Notes: generated by a model from the sequence alone, not told the origin. Counted from the stretch's first letter, positions 30,553 through 43,000 are shown. The stretch is 64,000 nucleotides of DNA from Skeletonema tropicum (GCA_037178625.1 CM074131.1:2666001-2730000); one strand, 5' to 3'. Translations and numbers: made by a program.

Positions 30553-31766
30553 ATGTTCTCCAGGGCAGGCCTCGTTGCATCATCACTTGCTGCAGCACCT
30601 CTACTAGTCTTGGCATTTTCTCCTAGCAGTCCATCACTATCGTCACGAGTTTCATCTTTCACTTCCACATCACCATCATGTTGGACACAAAATAATAACA
30701 AGCAACAACTATTTTCGCGGGTGAAAACAGTATTCGATGGTGAAGAGCAGCAGTTGCAACAATTTGATCCGTTTGGCTTTAGCGATGACGTTGAGTATGG
30801 ACGTGAAAGTTCCTCGTCATCACCGATCCTATCATCTCCGATCCTATCATCTAAAACAGCCGTGGCGGCGCCCATTCTCGCTCTGTCGACAATTGTGATT
30901 GACCCAGAATCATCTTACGCCGCTGCACCAACATCTCTGTCTACTGGTGATTTCAATCCCGACAACTTCCGACCAGTATGTGGCGCCTCAGATTCGTTCT
31001 ACCGCTTCCTTCAGGGATCTACACGGGCCGTGGTTGGAGATGAAAACTTTTCGGAATATGGACCCCTTATTGCGGGTGGATTGCTCCGTATTCGATTGGA
31101 ATTGTGTGTTGTGGAAAGTTTCTTCAACGAGGCTGTGGGTCCGTTTATTAAGGAGAATGGGTTGAACTGGATCCTTCCAATACATGAGACTGTGGAGACG
31201 TTCTTGGCTGGGACGATATTTGCTTTGGCAACAACATTCATTCTGGTTGGATCGACCAAATTAATTCAAATTATTGCATTTTATGGAGATTTGATTGTTG
31301 GTGGACCGTGTCGGCTATTAGGTGGATTCTTCTTTGATCGAGCCAGAGGAGAACCAGTCACTCTTGACGTTAGCTTCTTTGGGTTCTTCAAGACTAGATT
31401 GGTTGGCCCTCCTGTTGATTTTAAGGAGGAGGAAATAAAGAAGGCAACTGGACAAACAAAGTTGGTGGATTTTGATAAGGTGACACCAGCAGAAGTTCCA
31501 CTGCTTGTTCTTAGTGGGGGTGTGAAACTTGTTGGAGATGCTTCTAAGGTGAGTTCGTATTTGTTTTATCATGATCTGTTCTGGATATATGAGTTGAAGT
31601 GATTTCATGTTAACTTGGTAAACCCATCTTCATCTTATTTTTGCAGATCTTTCGAGAATTCATTGAAGCTTTGGACCTCTTTGTAGGTAGATATCTAGTG
31701 CTCATTGCGTCGGGCTACATTATATTGAAATTTGTGCATTTTAAGATCTTTCCTGATTTCCCTTGA
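30553..31766 (+). CDS. Unknown plastid membrane protein, probably thylakoid or envelope
   Basis: Exons 30553-31548 and 31647-31766 give 371 residues. The precursor has a signal peptide with an ASAFAP motif (LLVLAFSPSSP) and, near residue 110-125, a second hydrophobic segment ending SSYAAAPT. That second segment resembles a thylakoid-transfer signal with an AxA cleavage site. At least two membrane segments follow (TIFALATTFILVGSTKLI; GRYLVLIASGYIILKF). I do not recognise the family. The density of aromatic and Gly residues and the plastid signal suggest a conserved stramenopile plastid protein. Confidence 0.6.
31549..31646 (+). other. Intron in the unknown plastid protein gene
   Basis: This is a 98-bp phase-0 intron, donor GTGAGT and acceptor TTTTGCAG. 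It joins VGDASK to IFREFIEAL. Confidence 0.85.
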
Positions 31767-32591
31767 GCTTGACGAGTTAGTGTTGGTGTTGGTGGTTTTG
31801 TGGGCATTTACTTCACCCTACTTACGACAACATAGCTAACTACCATAGCTAACTGAATAGAAACAGAGTAACTCTTTAAATTCTTTCACAATCTATCACT
31901 TTTACAAGCGAAGCAGTTGGATGTCGATGTAAGTATAAGATCAAATCAGATGGTTATAATCCCATTAGATTTGCGCTATACATTCTTTTTGTAAATAGAC
32001 TATCACAGGTAGGTAGGTCAAAGCATCAAATATGTGTTAGGGTTACTTCTATTGGCCGTCGACCAATTCCTGCCCAACAGGCACCACAGGCGTCTTCGGG
32101 ACCAGCCCGAGCTCCTCCTGGTTTAAGTTCACCTTTCTCTACTGGACTAGTGCCTAGAGGGAGTAGCAACTAAAATAATCTATCTATCTATATGAGAGAT
32201 TGAAGAAGAAACGAAGAGGCGGGTTCCAAGTTCCAGGTCCTGCCTTCCAAGAGTGGTTCCAAGTTCCAGTTCCAAGAGTGGTTCCAAGTTCCAGGTCCTT
32301 CCAAGAGTCAATTCCCTTTCTCGCTTACGGTAAAGAATCATCAAAAAATTGTCCAATAGAAAAGCCTTCGCTCGATATCTTTCTCCCTGCTTGAACTACT
32401 CCCGCCCAAAATGGCGTCATTTTTTGATATTGATTTTGAAGTGAGCAGGAGGAGCATGCAAGATGCAAGCGCATGCAGCAAGCTATATTTTATGAAAAGT
32501 GATAGTAGGCAAGAACTCATAAGTAGTACATCATCATCAGAGGATTGTCGGTGGTGATTGCTTCTTATTATTATCATTCTCTCCAAAGAAG
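31767..32591. other. Intergenic region with an exon-like segment and a short tandem repeat
   Basis: At 32037-32173 a plus-strand frame preceded by a TTAG acceptor-like site reads a Pro/Ala/Ser-rich tail (RVTSIGRRPIPAQQAPQ, ending LVPRGSSN stop). It looks like an orphan last exon but no partner exon is seen. At 32222-32315 the unit TTCCAAGTTCCAG recurs with small changes about three times. The rest is AT-rich and without features. Confidence 0.3.
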
Positions 32592-35500
32592 ATGGATGCA
32601 GCTAATAGCAATTATCGTCAATATCACTCCCCAGATAAAACCAATCTGGGCGCTGGCAGTACCACCGATCTCCACAAGGCATGCTCCTCTCCATCATCCT
32701 CACTCTCCAAACTTCGCGCAACATTATTGGCCCTTGGAAAATCTTCCGCCTCTCAGCCCGACGAGGAGGGTCGATTGGCATTGCACCTGTTGGGTAGGAA
32801 CGAGTTGCTGATTCATTTATTTTTGAATCAAGCACGGTATGATGTCACGGGTGCCGCCGATGGAATTGGTTACGGCACTGGTTGGGATTACGATGATGCC
32901 AGTATCGGGCAACACTCTGCACGTGGCGCTGCTGCCGCTGCCGCCCTTACCAGTAGTGCAGTGGGGTCGCATCAGCCCGGAATGTTGGGGGGGAGTGGTG
33001 CAACTCGTTCACCTCGGACAGAATTAGATTCATTTGTTGTGGAACTTGTCAGAGCGTACCCACGTGCGGTCATTTGTACTGATGGGGTGACGGGACGTAT
33101 TCCTATGGTGGACGCCATTTATGATTGGATCGAATATTCAAGTAGAGATGTATCGGGGATGATGGCCGCCGAAGCCATGGACGAGGAGGAAAATAATGCC
33201 AATAACAATCGTGGTGTGGACCGATACGAATCTAGCAATTTGGGTATGGGAAGTGCAAGAGATGGACACCAACCCAACTTTTCGGAACGACGTGTCGAAG
33301 GAATGTCACAATTGATGGGTCAGGACGAGGATGAGCGCATCAAACTGGCTGGTGGTAAAGAAGAGCGCTCAGGGTTGACAGGAAAACGATCTGTCCTTAC
33401 TAATATATCTTTACCTAGCGCTTTCAGAAGTGCCTACTCTGCATCAAGCGAGGTAGATGGTGCGGTACATCAATCGCGAGCGTCGTATCGGCTTCAAGAT
33501 GCTGATTTGGATGACCCAGCAGAAAGACAACGGTCTGAATTTCATAATACTTGGAGCGCCACTGTTCCAAGAAATGACGATCAATCTCGTGATGAGCCAT
33601 CAGCCAACATGAACAATAGCGTAGGTGGTGGTGCAAGTCAACAGCGAGCGGCCAGGAGCGTTGGTCAGTCGGACGTCGTTTCCAATCCCCCTGAAGATGC
33701 AGACATTGATGACATTTTCCCTCTTAATCTCGCAATGCCTCCTGTTGTAGAGTGGAGTTTGAGAATGCTGAGTATTATCTTGGACGGCTTGGAGTCAACT
33801 GATGGCCCATTGGGTGCAGATGAATCAGAAGCTTTCGCAGCATGGAGGGCTGGGTCTGCACCTGTGATGTCTGGGGATTCGGAGTGGATTGCAAATTCGC
33901 TCGTTTCATCAGTCGCGTCCATCCCGTCCTTGATGAAGACATTGCTTCTACTTAATGACAGTGATCCAGTCAAGGCACGTGTGTTCAACTTATCCATCAT
34001 TCGAAGGGCTATTTCGTCAAAGTACACAGTAGGAAACTGGCTTGTCTACTTGCTTGAAGCCGTAGACCCAGTTGTCGCGCGAAGAGGTGTGGATTACCTT
34101 GAAATTCTCTCTGAAGATGAGGATGAAAATGCATTGATTCCCTCCACGAAAAGGGTCCGCTTTGCAGGCACGCAGCTGTCCCCATCACAACGTGCACAAC
34201 TGTATTACAAAGTATCAAAATTGGATTACTTCCTGCCAGCCATATTGGCTTTGGAGGAGACTGCCGAAGTTGATAGGGCAGCCAAGACGAAACTATTGCG
34301 GCACATATTGGATAAAGAATTGGGATCTCGACCAACGTTGACTATGGCTTTTTTCGATCTCTTTTTATTAATGGTATTGCTGGTTTCATTCCAAATGTCT
34401 GCTTATCACGTCATCGATGGAGAGGCACAAAACACAAAATATATGACAACTTACTTCCTTTCTTTGATTGGTATTCTTTACTCCATACTTCGAAAATTTG
34501 GGCAGATGTCGTCCATGATCAAGATCTCAAGGCAAGCATTTGTCGAGAACAACTTCCGATGGGTGGATGCCATTGACTGGTTGGCAATTGCCTTGGCAGC
34601 AGGTGGTGTTGTTTGGATGGAAATTTCAATATCGACCAACTATGAGGCTGTGCCTGTCACTGATTACATGAGAAGTTATCTCGCTGCGGCTATTTGTGCT
34701 CTTTGGTTCAAGCTTGTGTCGTGGTTGAGCGTAATCAATTGGCAAGTTATCAATTTGGTCCAGTTACTGCATCAGGTAAGAATTGTTTGGCTCTTTCTTG
34801 ACGTCGTAGACATTGTGAATACATGCTAACATGTTGGATTGGTGTAGGTGCTTCTTGGAATGAGGTGGATACTTCTTTTCTTGCTAATAGCAATATTCTC
34901 GAGCTCGCAAATGTTTTATGTGATGCTATCAGGAAAAAATTGTGCAAATGGATACTGCGAAAAGCAGAACGCGTACTTGCAAGTTTGGGCAATGTTGCTT
35001 GGTCAATTCAACATTGATGACTTCCAGTCCATTTTTAGCGTCATTTCATTTGTGGCATTTACATTCGTTGCGTTCATCTTGCTTGGGTATGCATTGATTG
35101 CGACGGCGATTGATTGCTACAACAAGCAAGTCACATTCCGCTCAGAAAATAGTGCATATGGAAATCGCTCAAGATTGGTTTATATCGCAGAACTACGTGC
35201 CTTCCGCCGTCTGTTTGATCAACGCTGGACAGTCATGCAATACTGCGCAGCACTACTGTTCTTCACCAGCACACTGGTGGTGTTTCTCTTCGCAGCGGCA
35301 GGAATCCGCGATTCTCTGGGTGCATATTATAGTGGTGGAATCGTTGGTGGAGCAGTGGCTCTATTATTGATATTCTTGTTTGTTTCTATTATGGCATTTG
35401 TCTCACATATGACATACTACAGCTTTGTGGAGAACAATGGTGCCAATGGATGTGGCAGCAAGCTGTGTCAATGCATAGCAGCAAACGCCTTTGTTAGATT

Positions 35501-35837
35501 TTTATCTCATCCTATGGAAGTTCTTATGTGTAAAGTTGTTGATGTCGATGGCATTCATTTGGACGGAACCCCTTCGACTGCTAAGTATACAGACAGCTGG
35601 CAGGGGAGTGCTACTCACATTCGTTGTCATGTAAAGAGAGAGCTCATGTCAACTGAACGCCACATGGCTTCAAGGATGAAGAATGAGCTCTTCACAATGG
35701 AGATGCGCCACAAGAAAGCAAATGAGCAATCGCGAGCAGATGTTCTCACGGAAATCAGGGCCTCAGAAGAACGAATGGAGAGGATGTTAAGTGACTTTCA
35801 GAGTTGGATGGAACGACGTATAGACAAGGAAGATTAG
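32592..35837 (+). CDS. TRP/polycystin-like ion channel
   Basis: Exon 1 is 32592-34775 and exon 2 is 34848-35837, giving 1,057 residues. The N-terminal 580 residues are cytosolic, with an ankyrin-like start (EEGRLALHLLGRNELLIHLF) and long Ser-rich disordered stretches. The membrane region begins at about residue 590 with five hydrophobic helices. A re-entrant pore-like segment follows (YLQVWAMLLGQFNIDDF), resembling TRP pores, then a long hydrophobic S6 (FVAFTFVAFILLGYALIATA). Two further hydrophobic helices follow S6 (YCAALLFFTSTLVVFLFAAA; GAVALLLIFLFVSIMAF), which is unusual. The C-terminus is a charged coiled coil. Ion selectivity cannot be told. Confidence 0.7.
34776..34847 (+). other. Intron in the TRP-like channel gene
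   Basis: This is a 72-bp phase-0 intron, donor GTAAGA and acceptor GTGTAG. It joins QLLHQ to VLLGMRW between predicted helices. Confidence 0.85.
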
Positions 35838-36033
35838 AATGCTTCCTCTTCGTGCATCCAGTTTAATTATGTTTGTAAATTGAAATAGTTGAAACGTGTT
35901 TGTTAAATGAAATGTCATTATATTCATGGCCAAGAGGCTTGAAAATTTTCGTATATATCTAATATCATCGTCTATCACACGATGCAAAGTACCACGAAGG
36001 AAGCATAATTGAGCTCAGAAAACACCACACAAA

Positions 36034-36747
36034 TCAGTTAGTCAAGCTCGACATATTTTCAACTTCTGATGAGTTCAAGAATGATTCAACAACAATCTCC
36101 TTCGGAATAGACCTCAGAGATGCTCTTTTCTTGACCTTATTGAGCAGAGATCTGCCACAGTAGCTCACTTCTGACTTGATTTTATACCAAGACATCTTGT
36201 TAGCTTTTGCATTTGCAATCTCGCTCGCCTTTGACGCTTCTCGTTGATATGATGCCGAGTAGCTAATGTTATTCCCTTGCGAAGAGGAAGATTTACCTTG
36301 GCAATGGCAAGAGGCAGACGGAGAGGTGGAGGCAAAGGTGTTGGAAAGCTTTGTTTTGAGCATATCCAACATTTTCATCTCGTGCACTTCCTGCATTTCC
36401 AACATCTCAGAATCTTTTTCTTGAAGAGCATTTGTGTGCACTTCCTGCATGTCCAAAATCTCCGCCACGTGCAATTCCTTCATGTCAAAGACCTCCTTCT
36501 CCTTTTCGTTTAGAGCATCCAACAAACGTTCCACTGTGCTCCTCAAGGATATGATTTCATTCTCTTTTTCTTCATTCGACAAGCGCTTCACGGAGTTCAT
36601 CGAAGACGTTTTCACAAAGCGCTGCTCTGGAATGATATTGGGCTGTTTAAAGTGCTTTCTTTCAAGGAAGCGACTTGATTCCAAGGTGATGGTAGAGATG
36701 CTGTCGCTATCGGAGTGATGGTAAGAAGATGACAAAATCATGGTCAT
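36034..36747 (-). CDS. Coiled-coil protein of unknown function
   Basis: The 237-residue frame has no recognised domain. Residues 55-135 form a strong coiled coil containing degenerate repeats of the type EMLEMQEVHEMKMLDM, ELHVAEILDMQEVHT. The rest is Ser-rich, with a basic C-terminal stretch. It is convergent with the TRP-like channel, about 200 bp away. The frame length and consistent coding character argue for a real gene, but no homologue is recalled. Confidence 0.45.
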   Translation of the reverse strand: MTMILSSSYHHSDSDSISTITLESSRFLERKHFKQPNIIPEQRFVKTSSMNSVKRLSNEEKENEIISLRSTVERLLDALNEKEKEVFDMKELHVAEILDMQEVHTNALQEKDSEMLEMQEVHEMKMLDMLKTKLSNTFASTSPSASCHCQGKSSSSQGNNISYSASYQREASKASEIANAKANKMSWYKIKSEVSYCGRSLLNKVKKRASLRSIPKEIVVESFLNSSEVENMSSLTN

Positions 36748-36896
36748 ATCAATAGGCTGCTTATTGTTGCATCATCGACATTACTGAGGGGACACAGGTC
36801 AGGGTCGTTAGCCAGATAGTGGCAGTAGTAGTAAAGGTTAGCCAGGATTGATTTCATCTTCATTCAATCATGTCGCTGCTGGCTGCTGGCATACCT

Positions 36897-37199
36897 CTAC
36901 ATACTAAGTATCTCGAATCGAAAGTCGCAGGCGCGGCGTAGCTGAAAGCTGAAAATCTCTTCCTTCACCTTCTCTTTTACACGTTCTCGATCTCCAACTC
37001 CATTATCCACTCTCATATATCTCCACTCTATGCTGGCTGCTAGCTGGCCTGCGGCCTGCTGCGCTTGCTTCTTGTCTTTGCCTGCACCAATCACAATAGA
37101 CCTTGCACCCAAAGCAGTCGTTTCCATCTTCTTAGTATAGTAGCTCACACACCAAGATGTATCGTTCTGTGTGGTCTCTCCACACAGACGCAACTCCAA
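36897..37199 (-). CDS. Small ORF with dsRNA-binding-like C-terminal half-motif
   Basis: This 100-residue frame contains SIVIGAGKDKKQAQQAAGQL. That resembles the end of a double-stranded RNA-binding domain (Gly, then KK-x-A-x2-AA). The first part of such a domain is weak. It could be the remains of a larger gene or chance. Confidence 0.25.
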   Translation of the reverse strand: MELRLCGETTQNDTSWCVSYYTKKMETTALGARSIVIGAGKDKKQAQQAAGQLAASIEWRYMRVDNGVGDRERVKEKVKEEIFSFQLRRACDFRFEILSM

Positions 37200-37324
37200 T
37201 GATTTCAGATATGTGCGGTGCCACTATCCCGGAACCCCCAACATATGCATTGCAGGTGCAGAAAATACATTTTCCATCCGCTTCATCAGGTCGCCTCTAT
37301 AAACAATCCTGATAAGTCGTGCAT

Positions 37325-37448
37325 CCACCTACTTTCAACTTAGCGTAGCACGTAGCACCTATTATTTCTCATGTCGAGAGATTTTGGCTTTCATAGTCCA
37401 TCTCTCTTTCAGGGGAGATGTATTCACCCGTCTCTGTTCGGGTGCAAA
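37325..37448 (+). repeat. Dispersed direct repeat, copy A
   Basis: About 120 bp beginning CACCTACTTTCAACTTAGCG recur at 37985-38098 in the same orientation at about 90% identity. Copy A carries an extra CGTAGCAC and GA. Both end with GTCTCTGTTCGGGTGCAA. No coding frame is shared. Confidence 0.85.
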
Positions 37449-37984
37449 AGATCGGGGCCTTCAAGAGGCAATCTTCCAACTCAGACTCGGACAGGCCATG
37501 CTCATTCACTTTACCCAGCCAACTTCAATTACCATAACCATATCCCAAATGGCTGCAATCACATTCTAGAGTCAGAGTTGAGTGTTTCTCATCACGAACT
37601 TTTCAGATGATGTGAGGGCAACTCCTTACCATCATCATACACAATATAACATGTACTTGACCGACTTGTACTTGTACCGTCTTGAGAATGAGTGAAAGTT
37701 CGAAGTACAGGTAACACTCTCATCTCATCTTAGTACAGTGGCTTGCCATCCTATTACTTTTCGGGCTTTCTCATACATACCATATACCAAAACACCAGGT
37801 CATTATCCCATCCGTATGCTAATTGAATTTCAGCAGCCTGAGGTTCTTGAAATGTATACGATGAGTCATGCAGTCCATAATTCTTCGCTGCTGCGCTAAC
37901 CTTTGCACAACCTTCCATTCAAACTTATTCCTTTCATTTTGATCACCTACAACATTCAGATCTGAAACTCGTGCAGAGGTCTTA

Positions 37985-38098
37985 CACCTACTTTCAACTT
38001 AGCGTAGCACCTATTATTTCTCATGTCGAGAGATTTTGGCTTTCATAGTCTATCTCTCTTTCAGGGGATGTGTTTACCCGTCTCTGTTCGGGTGCAAG
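37985..38098 (+). repeat. Dispersed direct repeat, copy B
   Basis: This is the second copy of the repeat at 37325-37448, 660 bp away in the same orientation. The spacer is not repeated. It could mark ends of a decayed element, or a local duplication. Confidence 0.85.
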
Positions 38099-38427
38099 AT
38101 TTTGCCTTATGATCGTTTCTATTGCATACGGATACGACAAGTGTAGCGTAGATCTAGGAGGACTTCGATGTTGTGGAGGTCTTCGGTCGATTTGGAGCAT
38201 CACAACCGCGGCGGATTTACGTATGATCGGATAGAAGGAACTAAGGTGTACACGGATCACTAAAGATCACTGTTGATAAGCGGTACTACTCGACTAACGA
38301 AGTATTTTTCATTGGCGTGCGGCGGCAGGGCAAGCTTCTCCCGGCTTTCGTGCTTCCGCTCTCTTCTCTCTCACTCTCAGAGCTCGCACTACTGTAAGAA
38401 TAAGTTCTTGTTTTCTGTCAAAATCTG

Positions 38428-38922
38428 CTAAGCTGCTATTTCTATTTCTATGAACTTTCTTATTACTTTTAGATGACTTATGAACTCTTCACTGCATCGT
38501 TTCGATCTCCGCATTTGATTGGTAACCCAACATGTCGAGAATTGGTACGTAGTTCTTTGTTGGCCTTCAATCGTTGCTCGAAGCGAATGAGATTCTGAGG
38601 GACGTTGAAGCTGCGTTCCAGGTCTAAGGTTTTCATCAGATAGAGTCCAGCTAGTGTTCTCACCCTCGACAAGACAACGTAGACCCAGTTCACGATCGAT
38701 AATTCCAGTCATTGACGATGAGGACGTCTTTGAACATCCCCTGCAGCTTGTGGCCTGTTGTTGCTATGTTAGAGTTGACAGGAACCTGTTTGACCTTGGC
38801 GTTGCCTATGGTTGTAGTTATTGTTTCAGTCAGAGGGAACTTGATTGTGGCTGAGAATTCTTGTGGTTTGAGCTTGAAGGTCCGTGCTTTGGTGCTTGTG
38901 GTTGGGTAATGCTCGAACTCCA
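38428..38922 (-). pseudogene. PIF1-like helicase, C-terminal part, split by the 12.7 kb transposon
   Basis: On the minus strand the sequence continues the fragment at 51,622-52,239. It reads VEFEHYPTTSTKARTFKL, then QVPVNSNIATTGHKLQG and, after a frameshift near 38,690, NWVYVVLSRVRTLAGLYL. The HKxQG and LSRxRTxxGL segments are the late motifs of PIF1/Helitron-type helicases. The gene is dead: it has a frameshift, a nonsense codon at the junction and a large insertion. It may derive from a Helitron or from a host-like PIF1 multigene family. Confidence 0.75.
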
Positions 38923-38940
38923 CCCCTGAAGTGGGATTAT
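38923..38940 (+). repeat. Left terminal inverted repeat of the 12.7 kb element
   Basis: CCCCTGAAGTGGGATTAT. It pairs with 51604-51621 with two mismatches. Confidence 0.85.
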
Positions 38941-39124
38941 TCTGATTTTGCAGTTTATGCTGATTTGTCAGGGTTTGTAGTGACAAATCAGAATGAACTC
39001 GGTTGTAAAAAGAATTGAATTTTGATGTCTGAAGTTAATTCTGAAATCAGAACTAACCTTAATTGAGGTGAATTTATTTTGATGGTTAAAGGTTAATTCT
39101 GATTGACAATTTTTAATTCTGATC
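38938..39124. repeat. Left subterminal repeats of the 12.7 kb element
   Basis: About six copies of ATTCTGATT or its complement AATCAGAAT lie within 190 bp of the left end. Similar clusters bind the transposon's own DNA-binding protein in CACTA elements. Confidence 0.65.
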
Positions 39125-40064
39125 AACCGGTATTGGTTCAGTCTAGAATTGTGTCACACCAGATTTAAATGTCTTACCTCTCAGAACGTCCGCTGAAATA
39201 GGTTCTGAGCTCAAATTTTCCAGGTGCTCATCATGCAAACACTCCCATTAGGCGATCCCCACTTATGTCATTTTTACACATTCTCATTTTTTACACATTC
39301 TCATCCTTCACTCGCACATAAGTACTTGGGCACCGCACCAGCCAAAGTCTACACCTCTTGATTGCAATAGATTGCAATGTCATGAAGCTCATGCACTACG
39401 ATGATGTACTGATCATGCTGATGCTACATGAGTTTTGGCAAGCACACAACCACCCCCATTAATACAAATACTACACCACACTGTAGTCATACCATCAGAC
39501 AGGCAATAAATTTGAGGGGCCGCAACAGAATTGGTGGGTAATTATTATGGTATTAATAATTATTATTATGGTATTAATAAAAATAAAAAGCGAGAGAGGA
39601 AATAATAGTGGGGCGGCAGCAGAGGAACTATTATTATTGATTTTACCAATTATGTAATAGTATTTTTCACCTCATCTCACCATTTTTTTTCTGCTGTCCT
39701 TTTCATCAGACGGGCTACTGCCGTGATTATTAATACTTTGATAATACAAGAGAAGCATCATAATAGCTAGCATCGACGTTGGGGGGGATTAAATTTTGCT
39801 GACATAGTGAGTTGGGAGTCCTCGACAACTAACGTGATTGTGTCTGATTAGAAACCGAATGTTTTCACAAAGAGGCCGAGGTCAGAATTGAGGGACTTTG
39901 CCGCACTGATCATTATTTCATCCCCCCCCTCTGACGTGCACGATAACACAACCTGGGAGTCCTGGCGGTGTACCCCCGCCTCCTCACTGTGTTGTGCCGT
40001 TCATGTTGGAAGACTGAACTGCTAGCAATTGTGACTGTCTCTCTGTAAAATCTAGAATTATATC
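39125..40064. other. Left non-coding region of the 12.7 kb element
   Basis: These 940 bp before the first gene are AT-rich. They include a tandem of TATGGTATTAATAATTATTA type at about 39,540-39,590. They should hold the promoter of the 1,890-aa gene. No coding frame is present. Confidence 0.4.
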
Positions 40065-43000
40065 ATGAGTTCAACCAAGGAAGGATCAGCAGCAGCATCC
40101 CTACAAGAGGCCATAAAGGAAGCATTGAGGCCATACTTGGCTCCACTTACACAGGAGGAGAGGAGCAAAGTGAAATTGTACGAACTGGACGAATCATTGT
40201 ATCCATTCAAAAAGATTGACAAGGATAAGAAACTTCAAACTGTTTATCAAATCGAGAAATTTGCTGTACCATGCAAACAGTCTGGCACACCATTTTTAAA
40301 GTCAAGCTATGGATGCTCCTTCAGTGATTATTATCGAGTTGTGTCAGAGGTGTTTCTTTCAGACCCCTCCCTTCATTTTCTATACAAGCATATATTGCAC
40401 CAGATTGATGAAAAGCTGCGAGAAGGTATTTGGTTTTGTAATAATGTCTGTACAGCTCACCTGACAGACCGTGGCAACACACAATTCAGTGAAAATGGTT
40501 TGGGATTTGCTGCAGCTAATGAAAATGACAACACCTACAATGCTTTTTTTGGGAAGGGCACAACCTCACTTCTAGAATTGAAGCGGATCTTATTCCCATT
40601 TCATTTTGGTGGAGATCACTTTGTTGGTGCAATTGTATACCCTTCTGACAACAGAATAGCTACTTTTGACCATTATGGACCTGATAGGATATCTAACAAG
40701 AGGGTATTCAAACTTTTGAGCAGCATGCTAAACCATGCTCTAAGGCGGGAGGGGCGGTTGGAAAACCACCCAGGATGGATTCATGAGTCACTTACTGTGC
40801 CAGAACAGATGGACTCAATCAGTTGTGGAATATTTCAAGTTATCAATGGTATCATTCTCACCCTTTCTGATGATCTTGCCACTGCAAAACATTTATTGGT
40901 TGACCAACATCAAATTATCAAATATATCCGCCCCAAATTGGCTGCCAACATCCTGAATCTATTTCGCTTGACAATGACACCTGATGATTTGAAAAGGCAC
41001 TTCAACCAGATAAACAAATCACGAGGGGGCAAACTGTCTAAGAATCCATCAGCAAAGCAGGGCCAGCAGAAAGCAAACCCAAAGCAACAGACATCCCTTA
41101 AGAAACAACCAGCAGCAAACAACAAGACAGCAAACAACCAGCCACCAACAAAAATGAGGGGGAAGGGGATGTCATCCTTACTACAAGATGCTCTGGCTTC
41201 AGATCTCTTCCAATTCCCCACCAATGCTGAAAATGACTTCCTATCCAAGCTATTGAAAACTGAGAAAGCGTTAGTATTCCCTACTCTACATAGAGGAACT
41301 CCTAATGAAGTCATTGCCAAATGTTTTAATCATCATGATAGGCGGAATAAATCAAAAGTTCAACAGCAAGTACAAAAATTCCAAACTCAGTTTGGGGAGT
41401 ATCTTCTGCACTTCAACAGACTCTGTATTCAGGTGCTATGCTTGCAGGATATGGCTAACAGTGGATTTTGGTCGGAACTGTCATTTGCAGGAGGTGAGGC
41501 CTTTCTTCCTGTCTTTGCACAGTACATTTGTGACACTTTAACCCACATGAAGAGGGCTTGCTTGATTCTTGACAATGGTCGTCCCATTGTAGAAAATGAT
41601 AAGAGGAAGATTTGTCACTGTATAGAGTGGATACTAGATGAAAATCGCTGTAGAGAGGAATTTAGGCACAGCTACAGTCACATTTCCATCCCAGTGTTGA
41701 TTAAAGAGCCACCAGATGGCAAATGGTGGCTCACTATGTATGGGTGGTCAACTCAAATGTATGATACAATTTGCACCATTCGAGGTATACTTGAAACTAT
41801 GGAGAAGAACTTGCCCTCAAACATGATGGCTCAAACAGACAGCAATTGTTTGGTTGTCAAATTCAAATTGGCTGGAGTAACAAAAACTCTGTCACGTCCT
41901 ATAGATGGTTTTGGTCGAAATGATGATGAGTACACTTCATCCAATTGCAGTCTGCCATTGGTGTTACAACACCAGTCTTATAGATTTCATCAGTTCAAGA
42001 TTTTGCTTGATTCATGCAGGACAACTAAAACAGCAGTTCCTGACATCCTGTTTCAGGAACTGCAGACTCTATTCAAAGTGGTGGAACATCATGACCAGAA
42101 GAAGAAGAGTAGAACAATTAATCTTACTGAAAGTGATGATGAGGATGGTGTGGTGGATTACAATAAGGATTACTCATTTCTGGCAGATGACTTGGACGAA
42201 GGAAACAGTGAGGAGGTAGCAGAGAAAAAGAAAGATGACTTGAAGAATCCCCCATCAGGAATGGGGGAAAAGGAAGCTGCTTGCAACAGTGACTCTACCT
42301 CCAAGAAGAAGAAGAAGAAGGAGGAGTCCAATGTGGGGAATGCGGGGAAAGATGATGCATTGGTGGAGCAGTTTTGGCTTGATGAAATCTGTGAGACAAA
42401 TGGGAAGGAAATTGATAAAAAGGCAGGCCCAAAGATGACGGCCACTCCCACTCTGTTGGGAGGGGAGAAGGTGGAAAAGCGCCTGAGTGATGGCAATGGC
42501 AGCAATGAAGATAAGGCATCACCAAGCAATGGCAGCAATGAAGATAAGGCATCACCAATGAAAGGGGGTATTAACCATGAGAATGTGATGGCTCCACCTA
42601 TGGCTCTGTCAGGAGGGGAGAAGGCAGAAAAGCGCCAGAGTGATGGCAATGGCAGCAATGAAGGAGATGAGGCATCACCAGGAGGGGAGGATGCCAAGAA
42701 GAAGAAGGAGGAGGAGGAGGAATCTAAGGCAGTTCTGAAAGAAGGCAATAATGACTCTTTATCCATGAAAAAGGAGAATGAGTCATCTTCAAAGGAGAAG
42801 GGGGAGTCTAAGGACCTGAAAGTAGGGAAGGCAATGGAAAGCAAGGCTAGCCCGAAAATGACCAGTGGCTCAAAAAAGCGGCAGAATGAAGGTGAGTCAT
42901 CACCAATGACATCACCAATGAAAAAGCGCAACCTTGTGATGGCTTGGGGGGCATTGGGTTCTGGTCATATCAAGTGCCAATTTTTGGAGAAGAAGAAAGG

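Noticed and set aside
32150..32173. LVPRGS, the thrombin site used in expression vectors, in the exon-like frame.
   Set aside because: The codons differ from vector usage and no other vector sequence is present; a chance match in a short frame.
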